Assembly: GCA_028572035.1 (NCBI GenBank)
Contig: JAPVWE010000012.1
Span: 1-13,543, forward strand
Direction: 5' to 3'
Source of the DNA: Desulfobacteraceae bacterium
GTDB lineage: Bacteria > Desulfobacterota > DSM-4660 > Desulfatiglandales > B25-G16
DNA length: 13,543 nucleotides
In this document: piece after piece, positions 1 to 7,272 of the stretch
Numbering within the stretch: the stretch's first letter is position 1
Layout of the letters: each line of letters starts with the position of its first letter
The notes under the pieces: model-generated
What the model was told of the DNA's origin: nothing
Seen by the model: the letters and a program-made list of their open reading frames with translations, nothing else
The model's database searches: none
Program-made: the position numbers and the translations under genes

Positions 1-11
1 GTCAAAGTCCA

Positions 12-189
12 GGGTATGTGTATCTTTTTTTTGATTATGCCCTCTCATATAGTCTGGATTAGTGGTCGTTTCAAAATGGTTTATATAGACGGAGCGTATG
101 ATTCTAAGGGTTAAGGTGCAATAAACCATTTTGAAAACGACCTTGCAAAGGCGCATATAGGGCATAACAAAAAAAAGATACACATACCC
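12..189. repeat. Large imperfect palindrome (MITE-like or long hairpin)
   Basis: Two blocks of inverted repeat are nested around a central spacer. The outer arms are 12-43 and 159-189, matching over about 31 bases with one extra base on the left; each contains an 8-base T or A tract. The inner arms are 64-83 and 122-142, about 20 bases with a single-base indel. The loop is about 38 bases. No open reading frame lies inside. The arrangement resembles a non-autonomous transposable element or a structured intergenic element. No target-site duplication is obvious at the edges, so the class is an inference. Confidence 0.7.
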
Positions 190-790
190 AGACATTAGCT
201 AAAAAATCAATAGGTTAGCTTACACTTGGACTTAGCCCTGTTTGAGGGGTGCTTATTGACCTAAATTTTTCGAATCCTAAAACGTCGACGGAAGAGTCAT
301 CGGTTTTACTTTGTTTTTTTTCGAAAATTGGTTATTATCAAAAGCCAATTATCAATTACTAGTATATCGTTTCATTGAAACACATACATATCTAATTAGT
401 AAAAATGACAAATGTCAAAATCCAAAGTTCAAATCAAATCCAAATTACCAAATGTCAAAAATACTGATCGGTGTTAGCTATTTTGAACTTTGAGCTTTGA
501 CATTCATTTGACATTTGAGCTTTGACATTTGAATTTTAATATATGTAAGTATTTTAGTGAAATCGTGTACTAGTCAGTGCCTACCTGGATGACATCTTTT
601 CAAAAACAAACTGAGACTAAACCCCTCAAGGATGAGGATAAAGAGGCATGTAAGACATTTCTTGCCTTTTCCGTTTTCGTGTAAGGAGGGCTTTAAGCTG
701 GTTGACTTTGCAGGCAGAGCCCAGATGCCTGGTAAATATCGATCTTGATTATTCTTAAAAGAAAATGCTAAATAAGGAAAGGTGACTGTA
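190..790. other. AT-rich intergenic region with short repeats, no gene seen
   Basis: No credible coding region is present. A small inverted repeat (197-202 with 215-220) lies just right of the big palindrome. Bases 408-540 carry repeated words built from the motif CAAATGTCAAA and its complement TTTGACATTTG, on both strands. Bases 541-790 show no clear element beyond a weak TTGATT/TAAATA promoter-like pair near 752-779. I see no tRNA, riboswitch or strong terminator. Confidence 0.5.
408..538. repeat. AT-rich inverted repeat cluster (CAAATGTCAAA / TTTGACATTTG words)
   Basis: The left part carries ACAAATGTCAAA, CCAAAGTTCAAAT and CCAAATGTCAAA. The right part carries the complementary words TTTGAACTTTGAGCTTTGAC, CATTTGACATTTGAG and TTTGACATTTGAA. 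Together they make a degenerate inverted array around about 460-480. Repeats of this style are often dispersed in the intergenic DNA of environmental anaerobes (recalled, not checked here). Confidence 0.55.
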
Positions 791-1594
791 ATGACAATCA
801 CACCGATCTTTGATCCTCGAGCAAGGGGAAGGGTCATGAGGGTGGCAGCCTTCATGTCAGGCTCAGGAACCAATGTTATCCGGCTTCTTGAAAGGGAAAA
901 AGAACTGGAGCGGGAGCCCGGTGGGTCCCCCTTTAAGATTATCCTCATCTTCAGTGATCGCTCTGACGGTGGCTCAGCAGGAGAAAGAATTGCCCTTGAC
1001 ACAGGAATCCCCTACTTCAGTTACGACATAAGAAAATTCTACTCGCTAAAAGGATTAAAGAGGACCCACTTAACCCCTGAAGGTATGGCAGCCAGAAAAG
1101 AGTTTGATTCTGCGGCCTCTCGTCTGATCAAAGCCTTTGATATAGATATCATTGCCTTGGCAGGATATATGAGTTACCTGACATTAAATAGATGTGTCAA
1201 TGTGCATCCGGGTGATCTATCCATACTTACACCTCATGGAAAAAGGCGGTATGTTGGCGATCATGCAGTGGCTGATGCAATAGCCAGTGGAGAAACCTCT
1301 TTACGTTCCTCAACCATCTGGACAGATGCCGGGGTGGATACAGGCCCCCTGCTGATGGTCTCAAGCTCCCTAAGAGTTGAATTGCCTTTTCCGTTACCGG
1401 ATCTACTGAAAGATAAGCTCGCCTTTGACAAAGTGGTCGATGAACACCAGAGACGCCTTAAAGAGACGGGTGACTGGAAGATCTTTCCTCTAACAGTGCA
1501 GATGATTGCTCAGGGACGCTTTGCTCTGGATGAAAATAACAACGTTTACCTAGATGGGCACCCCGCACCCAAAGGCTACCGGCTTGAGAAATAA
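791..1594 (+). CDS. Divergent PurN-like formyltransferase family protein
   Basis: This is a 267-residue protein of the glycinamide ribonucleotide/methionyl-tRNA formyltransferase fold, which normally transfers a formyl group from 10-formyltetrahydrofolate. Visible motifs are the nucleotide-loop sequence SGSGTN (residues 23-28), NVHPGDLS (137-144), which keeps the PurN Asn and His, and VDTGPLL (182-188), which keeps the folate-side Asp. The region that in PurN carries a third conserved His (TSVH) reads SSTIWT here, and the spacing from HP to the Asp is longer. It is also longer than a typical PurN (~210 residues), with an extra C-terminal tail. A GTG at 782 is in frame, but AAAGG lies about 8 bases before ATG 791, so 791 is preferred; ATG 836 (residue 16) is also preceded by a purine-rich stretch. 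It leads the forward cluster with pcm. True PurN activity is uncertain; a relative with another substrate is as likely. Confidence 0.8.
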   Translation: MTITPIFDPRARGRVMRVAAFMSGSGTNVIRLLEREKELEREPGGSPFKIILIFSDRSDGGSAGERIALDTGIPYFSYDIRKFYSLKGLKRTHLTPEGMAARKEFDSAASRLIKAFDIDIIALAGYMSYLTLNRCVNVHPGDLSILTPHGKRRYVGDHAVADAIASGETSLRSSTIWTDAGVDTGPLLMVSSSLRVELPFPLPDLLKDKLAFDKVVDEHQRRLKETGDWKIFPLTVQMIAQGRFALDENNNVYLDGHPAPKGYRLEK

Positions 1595-1636
1595 TCTTAG
1601 ACACTCTAGCTCACTCAAATAGGATTGTAACGCTTC

Positions 1637-2284
1637 ATGTCACATGATTTTAGTCTTGCAAGAGAAAGGATGGTAAAAAATCAGTTAATCCCCCGGGGTA
1701 TAAAAGATGAAATGGTTCTCGAAGCCATGGGTAAAATCCCCAGGCACCTTTTCATTGAAGAGGCCCTGGCTGGAGAGGCATATAATGACCATCCAGTTCC
1801 CATAGGCGAAAAACAGACCATATCGCAGCCTTACATTGTAGCCCTCATGACAGAGATATTGGAGCTGAAGGGAGACGAGAATACCCTTGAGATAGGAACA
1901 GGTTCTGGCTATCAGACAGCTATCCTGGCTGAATTGTCGAGCAGGGTCTATACTATAGAGAGGATCAAGTCACTACTGGTAAATGCCAGAAAACTATTAT
2001 CCGAGTTAGGATATAGTAATATCCTATTTAAAGCCTTTGACGGAACACTGGGCTGGAACGAATACGCCCCTTTCGATGCCATCATGGTAACGGCTGGCGC
2101 ACCAAGTCTACCAGAGCCTCTTATGGATCAGCTGGCAGACAATGGGCGGATGATTGTCCCTGTTGGTGACAGATACAGTCAGGAATTGATAAAGGTTATC
2201 AGGAAGGGAAACAGTCTGGAGCAAGAGAACTTAGGAGGATGTCGTTTCGTTAATCTCATCGGTGTCCATGGTTGGCCAGATTAA
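1637..2284 (+). CDS. pcm: Protein-L-isoaspartate O-methyltransferase
   Basis: This cytosolic SAM-dependent enzyme methylates L-isoaspartyl residues formed by spontaneous damage, starting their repair. The 215 residues match the usual family length. The N-terminus RERMVKNQLIPRGI (9-22) is typical. QTISQPY (60-66) is the family signature around the active-site cleft, and EIGTGSGYQ (85-93) is the glycine-rich SAM-binding motif I. The start at 1637 gives the normal N-terminal spacing to the RMV.NQL motif. Its ribosome site is weak (AGGATTG, about ten bases upstream). It lies 42 bases after the formyltransferase and about 97 bases before thrC on the same strand, so co-transcription is likely at least with the former. 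Confidence 0.95.
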   Translation: MSHDFSLARERMVKNQLIPRGIKDEMVLEAMGKIPRHLFIEEALAGEAYNDHPVPIGEKQTISQPYIVALMTEILELKGDENTLEIGTGSGYQTAILAELSSRVYTIERIKSLLVNARKLLSELGYSNILFKAFDGTLGWNEYAPFDAIMVTAGAPSLPEPLMDQLADNGRMIVPVGDRYSQELIKVIRKGNSLEQENLGGCRFVNLIGVHGWPD

Positions 2285-2288
2285 GGAA

Positions 2289-2367
2289 AGTGCCTAAAAT
2301 GCCTAAAGTTATAAGTGCCTAAAGTTTGTTGTTCGTTGCTCCGCCGGCGGATGAACGGTGAACGTCT
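2289..2367. repeat. Short tandem and palindromic repeat spacer between pcm and thrC
   Basis: Three copies of TGCCTAAA occur at 2291-2298, 2300-2307 and 2316-2323. They are followed by a 10-base perfect palindrome CCGCCGGCGG at 2341-2350, flanked by GTTC and GAAC words that form a hairpin. The GGTGAACG and GTTCGTTGCTC words recur, in part inverted, in the gap upstream of radA (about 5691-5760), so they belong to a dispersed family. Confidence 0.5.
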
Positions 2368-2381
2368 TATAGGAGATTTAA

Positions 2382-3884
2382 ATGAAGTTTAGTGAATTTC
2401 CCAATGATATCAGGGATTACCTGATACCTGAGCCATCAGGTAGCATGTTTTACCGGTGCCTGGGTTGCAGGGGTGAATTCGATATTGATCATCTTATTTA
2501 TACCTGCCCATCTTGTGGCGGGATATTGATGCTCTATCATCAGCCAACAGGAAAAACAAAAAATATTGACGGTGCCTTATGGAGAAGGATCTTTGACTAC
2601 AGGGGGATGCTTAATCTCAATCCCCTTAAGGGTATCTTCCGCTATTATGAGTTCATTGCCCCCATTATCCCATTGGAAGCCATATTATATCTCGGTGAAG
2701 CTCATACCCCCATAGTTATGGCGAATCAAAATCTCGAATCCGCCACAGGCGGACCATTCTATTTTAAGAATGAAGGACTGAATCCAAGCCTATCTTTTAA
2801 AGATAGGGGAATGGCCTGTGCCTTAAGCTTTCTCACTTACTTGGTCAAAAACAAAAATATAAAAAAACTATTGACTGTATGCGCATCTACTGGTGATACC
2901 TCAGCCTCAGGGGCACTGTATTGCGCATACCTGACCGATCTTATTAAATCGGCCGTTGTTCTCCCAAAAGGGAAGGTCACATTACAGCAGCTCTCACAGC
3001 CCATTGGAAGTGGGGCAACGGTTTTGGAGGTACCCGGTGTCTTCGATGACTGCATGAAGATGGTAGAGGAGTTAAGCGATAGATATGACGTTGCCCTCTT
3101 AAATTCCAAGAACAGCTGGAGAATTCTGGGCCAGGAATCCTATTCCTTTGAAATAGCCCAGGACTTTGATTATCAGGTAGCTGATAAGGTTATACTTGTT
3201 CCAATTGGCAATGCCGGCAACATAACTGCCATTATCAGTGGCTTTTTGAAATTTCTCAAGGCCGACATCATTCCCGAACTACCCAAGATCATTGGCGTCC
3301 AGTCAGATCATGCCGACCCCGTATATCGCTATTATCTGGAAGACGACCCTTCCAGGCGGCAATTTGAGCCGGTTACTGTAAAACCGAGTGTTGCCCAGGC
3401 AGCTATGATCGGTAATCCTGTCTCTATGCCACGGGTAATTGATTTAGTTGGAGAATATAATCAGGCAGCCGGTCAAGAAAGGATATTCTTCGTATCTGTA
3501 ACCGAACAGGAGATAATGGATGCCATGATAATAGCAAACAAGAATGGTCATATTGTCTGTACCCAGGGAGGCGAGTCTATGGCAGGGTTTATGAAGGCTG
3601 TAGAGGGAGGTCTTGTTTCCAGAGGAGAGGTAGGTGTGCTTGCTGCCACGGCCCATGTCCTTAAGTTCTCCTCCTTTCAGGATATGTATCTTGCCAATGG
3701 ATTTCCACCCGAATTCCAGGTGAAGCCAAGAAAAGGGTATAAGAACACTCCTATCTCAGTCCAGCCAAAGGGCGTCAGAAGACTACCACAGGCTGGGAAG
3801 CCACTCCAGGGGAAAGACCTTGATCTCTTCATTAAGGCAAGTGCAGCTGAGATTGCCAGAATCCTGGATCTAAAAGAGAGATAG
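2382..3884 (+). CDS. thrC: Threonine synthase (PLP-dependent)
   Basis: This enzyme converts O-phosphohomoserine to L-threonine with pyridoxal phosphate, the last step of threonine synthesis, in the cytosol. The 500-residue protein has an N-terminal rubredoxin-like zinc-ribbon segment with CLGC (26-29) and CPSC (42-45). The PLP lysine K140 lies in the motif LSFKDRGMA (137-145). The substrate-binding STGDTSAS segment is at 169-176, and the phosphate-binding loop GNAGN at 276-280. The start is firm: AGGAG sits 7 bases before ATG 2382. Length is at the long end for the family because of the zinc segment and a basic C-terminal tail. The next gene begins 8 bases after the stop, so lptG is probably co-transcribed. 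A different fold-type II PLP enzyme is possible but less likely given the motifs. Confidence 0.92.
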   Translation: MKFSEFPNDIRDYLIPEPSGSMFYRCLGCRGEFDIDHLIYTCPSCGGILMLYHQPTGKTKNIDGALWRRIFDYRGMLNLNPLKGIFRYYEFIAPIIPLEAILYLGEAHTPIVMANQNLESATGGPFYFKNEGLNPSLSFKDRGMACALSFLTYLVKNKNIKKLLTVCASTGDTSASGALYCAYLTDLIKSAVVLPKGKVTLQQLSQPIGSGATVLEVPGVFDDCMKMVEELSDRYDVALLNSKNSWRILGQESYSFEIAQDFDYQVADKVILVPIGNAGNITAIISGFLKFLKADIIPELPKIIGVQSDHADPVYRYYLEDDPSRRQFEPVTVKPSVAQAAMIGNPVSMPRVIDLVGEYNQAAGQERIFFVSVTEQEIMDAMIIANKNGHIVCTQGGESMAGFMKAVEGGLVSRGEVGVLAATAHVLKFSSFQDMYLANGFPPEFQVKPRKGYKNTPISVQPKGVRRLPQAGKPLQGKDLDLFIKASAAEIARILDLKER

Positions 3885-3891
3885 CCTGAAG

Positions 3892-4968
3892 ATGAAAATA
3901 ATTACACGGTATTTTTGCAAGGAATTCTTTACGTTCTTCTTTATCTCCCTGATTACCTTTTTAGTAATCTACCTTGTGATAAGCTTCTTTGGAAAAGTAG
4001 AGAAATTCCATGAGGCCAATGTCCCCATGAATGTGGCATTTTCATACTTTATCTATCAGATACCTTTTATTGTCCAACAGATGATACCTTTATCAGTCCT
4101 CATCTCTGTTATGTTAATGTTAGGCATAATGAATAAACACAACGAGATACTGGCAATGAAGAATTCTGGATTAAGCACCTTTAACCTCTCCTATCCCTTA
4201 ATAGCAATCTCTATTCTTATTGGAATTGGGTCCTTTTTTCTCTCTGAATCCATTGTCCCTATTACCAGCTCCAGGGCCAATAATATATGGAATGTCCACG
4301 TTGAAAAAAAGAGCCCTCAAGGGGCCCACAAGCTATCCCACCTCTGGTACAGGGGCAAGGGCTCCATTTACCAGATTAGGGTCTATGACAGCAGGAAGAA
4401 TACAATAGAGGGTCTTTCAATCTTTTTTTTTGATAAGGACTTCAAATTAATTAAAAGAATCGATGCCAAAAAGGCAACATGGACTAAGGGTATCTGGTAT
4501 CTTAATGATGGACTTATCCAAAAGATTGAACCTGATGGATCAAGGAAATCAATTAGATTCGACTATCATTCCATGAAACTTCCTGAAACTCCTCAGAGTT
4601 TTGAGAGGACCATGAAGGCGCCAGAGGACATGAGCTTTTGGGAACTAAGAGATTATACGAGAAAGATAAGGGAAGAGGGTTATGATTCAACCAGGTGCCA
4701 GGTAGACCTCAATTTCAAATTAGCCTTTCCTTTCATATCACTGGTCCTTGCCTTAGTGGGAGTGCCTCTTGCCTTGAGAAAGAAAAAAGGCGGAATTCCT
4801 TTCGGCATTACTATTGGTATCGGCATTAGCTTTCTCTATCTCCTGACATTTGGCCTGGCCCGGTCTCTGTCCCTATCCGGGGCCTTGCCTCCGATTTTGG
4901 GTGCATGGATGGCAAACCTTCTTTTCTTACTCTTAGGCACTTACCTTATGCTCAAGGAAGAGAGTTGA
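3892..4968 (+). CDS. lptG: Lipopolysaccharide export permease, LptF/LptG family (best fit LptG)
   Basis: This is an inner-membrane subunit of the LptB2FG transporter that extracts lipopolysaccharide and passes it to the periplasmic bridge. The 358 residues match the family. The order is: a cytoplasmic start MKIITRYFCKEF, three hydrophobic segments (about 14-34, 55-78, 98-120), a periplasmic beta-jellyroll region (about 125-260), then three C-terminal hydrophobic segments (about 272-292, 300-322, 330-353). The coupling-helix signature NEILAMKNSG follows the second segment. The C-terminal LPPILGAW motif is typical. LptF and LptG are usually adjacent; only one copy is present here, so the partner must lie elsewhere. 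The start is 7 bases after the thrC stop with a weak ribosome site, suggesting translational coupling. The choice of LptG over LptF is moderate. Confidence 0.86.
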   Translation: MKIITRYFCKEFFTFFFISLITFLVIYLVISFFGKVEKFHEANVPMNVAFSYFIYQIPFIVQQMIPLSVLISVMLMLGIMNKHNEILAMKNSGLSTFNLSYPLIAISILIGIGSFFLSESIVPITSSRANNIWNVHVEKKSPQGAHKLSHLWYRGKGSIYQIRVYDSRKNTIEGLSIFFFDKDFKLIKRIDAKKATWTKGIWYLNDGLIQKIEPDGSRKSIRFDYHSMKLPETPQSFERTMKAPEDMSFWELRDYTRKIREEGYDSTRCQVDLNFKLAFPFISLVLALVGVPLALRKKKGGIPFGITIGIGISFLYLLTFGLARSLSLSGALPPILGAWMANLLFLLLGTYLMLKEES

Positions 4969-4977
4969 GGAAGGGTT

Positions 4978-5346
4978 TCAGGGTGACGGTATCTCGGCCT
5001 CTAAGGCCATAGCTATCTTCTTTTTAAGCTCGGTCAAGTCAAAAGACTTAATAACATAAAAGTCTGCGGCAATGGATTTGATGTCTTCCTTGAAGGTATC
5101 GTAGGCAGTACAAAGAATCACCGGCATGTTGTAAAACTTATTCCTGATCTCCTGCAATAGGTCGAGACCATTATAATCAACCATTTTTATATCCAATACA
5201 ATTAGATCAGGTTTTTCTTTGTCTATCCTCTCCGCCAATTTATATCCATCCGCGGCTGTAATGACCTCATAACCGACTTCACTTAACTCCTCAGAGTAGA
5301 GTAACCTGATATGTTCTTCATCATCAACAACTAATATCTTGGCCAT
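4978..5346 (-). CDS. Stand-alone CheY-like response regulator receiver protein
   Basis: This 122-residue protein is a single receiver domain without an output domain. It carries the acidic pair D8-D9, the phosphoacceptor D52 (LIVLDIKM), the switch Thr in LCTAYD (about 80) and the conserved Lys in YVIKSFD. It should take a phosphate from a histidine kinase and act by protein contact or as a phosphorelay intermediate. No kinase or chemotaxis gene lies in the window, so its partner is unknown. GGGAG sits about 7 bases before the ATG. It converges with lptG, with 9 bases between stop codons and no evident terminator between them. Confidence 0.93.
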   Translation of the reverse strand: MAKILVVDDEEHIRLLYSEELSEVGYEVITAADGYKLAERIDKEKPDLIVLDIKMVDYNGLDLLQEIRNKFYNMPVILCTAYDTFKEDIKSIAADFYVIKSFDLTELKKKIAMALEAEIPSP

Positions 5347-5373
5347 AGGTAATCTCCCTATATAAAAAATTGG

Positions 5374-5632
5374 TAACTATTCAGCCACTAAGACACCAAG
5401 GCACTAAGATTAGAGAATTATTCTTTTTTGATACCCTTTCTATTCTGCCACTAAGACACCAAGGCACTAAGATTAAGGGGTTAAAACTCATACCCGCCCG
5501 CTTCCGAGTTCCGCCCCGTCCCGGGGGGATCGGGATCACTTCGGGAGAATTCGGAAACTCGCCTGAGCGAGAGCGATGGCGGGCAGGTCTATCCTTTGTG
5601 TCTTGGTGACTTGGTGGCTACCTGAACAGTTA
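5374..5632. repeat. 259 bp nested element with terminal inverted repeats
   Basis: The left end at 5374-5388 (TAACTATTCAGCCAC) is complementary to the right end around 5614-5632 (GTGGCT, four extra bases, GAACAGTTA). Inside the left end are two perfect 29-base direct copies, 5384-5412 and 5447-5475, of a GCCACTAAGACACC-type repeat, 63 bases apart. A diverged inverted copy lies at about 5594-5619. The GC-rich core is a second inverted repeat: 5492-5501 pairs with 5579-5588, and 5505-5513 with 5552-5561. No transposase is encoded. It looks like a repeat inserted within a repeat; mobility is inferred. Confidence 0.65.
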
Positions 5633-5645
5633 AAGCTATTTTACA

Positions 5646-5674
5646 TTGACTAATGAAGACCGATGAAAGAGAAT
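5646..5674 (+). promoter_or_regulatory. Possible sigma70-type promoter upstream of radA
   Basis: TTGACT at 5646-5651 and GAGAAT at 5669-5674 are 17 bases apart. The -35 is good and the -10 moderate. It lies about 110 bases before the radA start and just right of the nested repeat element, giving a leader that would contain the 5691-5755 inverted repeat. Weak evidence. Confidence 0.3.
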
Positions 5675-5690
5675 GAAGCTGTCTATTAAA

Positions 5691-5755
5691 CGTTCACTGT
5701 TGTCCGTTAACCGTTGACCGCAGCTATGGTTTCGGTGAACGGAAAACGGTGAACG
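5691..5755. repeat. Inverted repeat built from CGTTCAC/GTGAACG words
   Basis: The left arm at 5691-5720 (CGTTCACTGTTGTCCGTT, then CCGTTGACCG) pairs imperfectly with the right arm at 5733-5755 (CGGTGAACGG, then ACGGTGAACG), leaving a loop of about 12 bases. The same words occur upstream of thrC (2331-2367). This is a dispersed intergenic hairpin; it may shape the radA leader RNA. Confidence 0.55.
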
Positions 5756-5785
5756 AGCAACAAATTATAGATGGAGGGCATTCAG

Positions 5786-7144
5786 TTGGCCAAGCAGAAA
5801 ACTATATTTGTATGTCAAAACTGTGGTTATAAGGCCCCAAAATGGTTAGGTAGGTGCTCAGATTGTGGAGCATGGAACTCATTGGTAGAGGAATTGACTG
5901 AAAGAGGCCACCGAGACAGAGAAAAAAGGCAACCCTTCTTAGACAGGCCCCAAAGGATTGATACAGTTGCCATAGACAAGGATGTTAGAGATAGGACAGG
6001 GATGAGTGAGTTTGATAGAACCCTTGGGGGAGGAGTTGTCCCAGGGTCCCTTGTCTTAATTGGGGGAGACCCTGGTATTGGCAAATCCACTTTGATTCTG
6101 CAGGTTGTACAGAGACTCGCCCAGCAAGGCCTTAGAACTCTCTATATCTCAGGTGAGGAATCGGTTCAACAGATAAAGATGAGGGCACAGAGGATATCAG
6201 CTGACTCTTCTGAACTCTATCTATTAAGTGGAACATGTTTGGAAGATCTTATTGATAGACTTGATGAGCTTGCCCCCCGGATTATTGTTATCGACTCGAT
6301 CCAGACAATCTATACTGAATCCCTGGGTTCTGCTCCAGGCTCTATTGGGCAGGTAAGAGAGGTTACGAGCAGGCTGATGAGCCTGGCAAAAGGTTCCGGG
6401 AGGGCAATATTTTTGATTGGACATGTAACAAAAGATGGGGCAATAGCAGGCCCAAAGGTTTTGGAGCACCTGGTGGATACTGTGCTCTATTTCGAAGGAG
6501 ATGGATCCCATATGTATAGGATCCTCAGGGCTGTAAAAAACAGGTTTGGTCCCACCAACGAGATAGGGGTATTTGAGATGATGGATAATGGATTGGAGGA
6601 GGTTGGCAATCCATCAAAGATCTTTTTGGAGGAGAGGGCCAGCGATGTCAGTGGCTCTGTGGTTATTTCCTGCATGGAGGGAACCAGGCCGTTGCTGGTA
6701 GAAATGCAGGCCCTTGTTTGTACCAGTTCTCTTGCCATACCGCGGAGGACCACCATTGGTGTTGACCCAAACAGGGTTAGTGTTCTTGTTGCAGTCTTGG
6801 CTAAGAGAGGAGGAGTCGCCCTGTCTGATAAGGACATATTCATAAATGTTGCTGGCGGGATCAAGATTTATGAACCTGCCATCGATCTTGGAATCATCTC
6901 TACCACCGCCTCAAGCTTTCTTAATAAACCGATCCCAAGAAAAACCGTCACTTTTGGTGAGGTGGGGCTCTCAGGGGAGGTCAGGGGTGTAAGCCAGACT
7001 GAGCTCAGGCTAAAGGAGGCGGTGAAGTTAGGTTTTTCCCGATGTTTGCTTTCAAAAAAAAGCATAAAAACGTTGAAGACTACAGTAGATATGGAACTCA
7101 TTGGTGTCTCATCGGTCATGGAACTCCTGGAGGTCCTCTTCTAA
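5786..7144 (+). CDS. radA: DNA repair and recombination protein RadA (Sms)
   Basis: RadA is a RecA-related ATPase that promotes branch migration and processing of recombination intermediates in the cytosol. From the TTG at 5786 the protein is 452 residues, the normal size. The C4 zinc finger has CQNC (10-13) and CSDC (24-27). Walker A GDPGIGKST is at 94-102, Walker B IIVID at 166-170, and the RadA-specific KNRFG motif at 251-255. The C-terminal third is the Lon-protease-like domain without proteolytic function. An in-frame ATG at 5771 is upstream, but the strong ribosome site GGAGGG (5773-5778) lies within that start and 7 bases before TTG 5786. The family also begins M-A-K at exactly this point, so TTG is preferred. 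The gene converges with the metallo-hydrolase gene across a 128-base gap with no clear terminator. Confidence 0.96.
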   Translation: MAKQKTIFVCQNCGYKAPKWLGRCSDCGAWNSLVEELTERGHRDREKRQPFLDRPQRIDTVAIDKDVRDRTGMSEFDRTLGGGVVPGSLVLIGGDPGIGKSTLILQVVQRLAQQGLRTLYISGEESVQQIKMRAQRISADSSELYLLSGTCLEDLIDRLDELAPRIIVIDSIQTIYTESLGSAPGSIGQVREVTSRLMSLAKGSGRAIFLIGHVTKDGAIAGPKVLEHLVDTVLYFEGDGSHMYRILRAVKNRFGPTNEIGVFEMMDNGLEEVGNPSKIFLEERASDVSGSVVISCMEGTRPLLVEMQALVCTSSLAIPRRTTIGVDPNRVSVLVAVLAKRGGVALSDKDIFINVAGGIKIYEPAIDLGIISTTASSFLNKPIPRKTVTFGEVGLSGEVRGVSQTELRLKEAVKLGFSRCLLSKKSIKTLKTTVDMELIGVSSVMELLEVLF

Positions 7145-7272
7145 AAACCGTCCTACCTTCTTCGCCAGACTTCCAAGATATCATATGTCCACCATTCAGC
7201 ACAAAAGCGCGGGTTGCCGCTATTTATACGCAGCTCACAACACCTCAAGAAATGTTTTGATAAGATTCTGCT

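Noticed and set aside
311..493. 60-codon plus-strand open frame in the repeat region
   Set aside because: It is built largely from the AT-rich inverted repeat, has no ribosome site and no recognisable motifs.
574..1002. 142-codon minus-strand open frame
   Set aside because: Its 5' half is the antisense of the formyltransferase gene and the rest is intergenic; the product is Ser/Leu-rich without domains.
5384..5475. Possible CRISPR array from the 29-base direct repeats
   Set aside because: There are only two copies with a 34-base spacer, a third copy is inverted and diverged, and no cas genes are near; it fits a dispersed repeat better.
5370..5609. 79-codon open frame through the nested repeat element
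   Set aside because: It consists of translated repeat units (duplicated PLRHQGTKI) and a GC-rich palindrome; no ribosome site.
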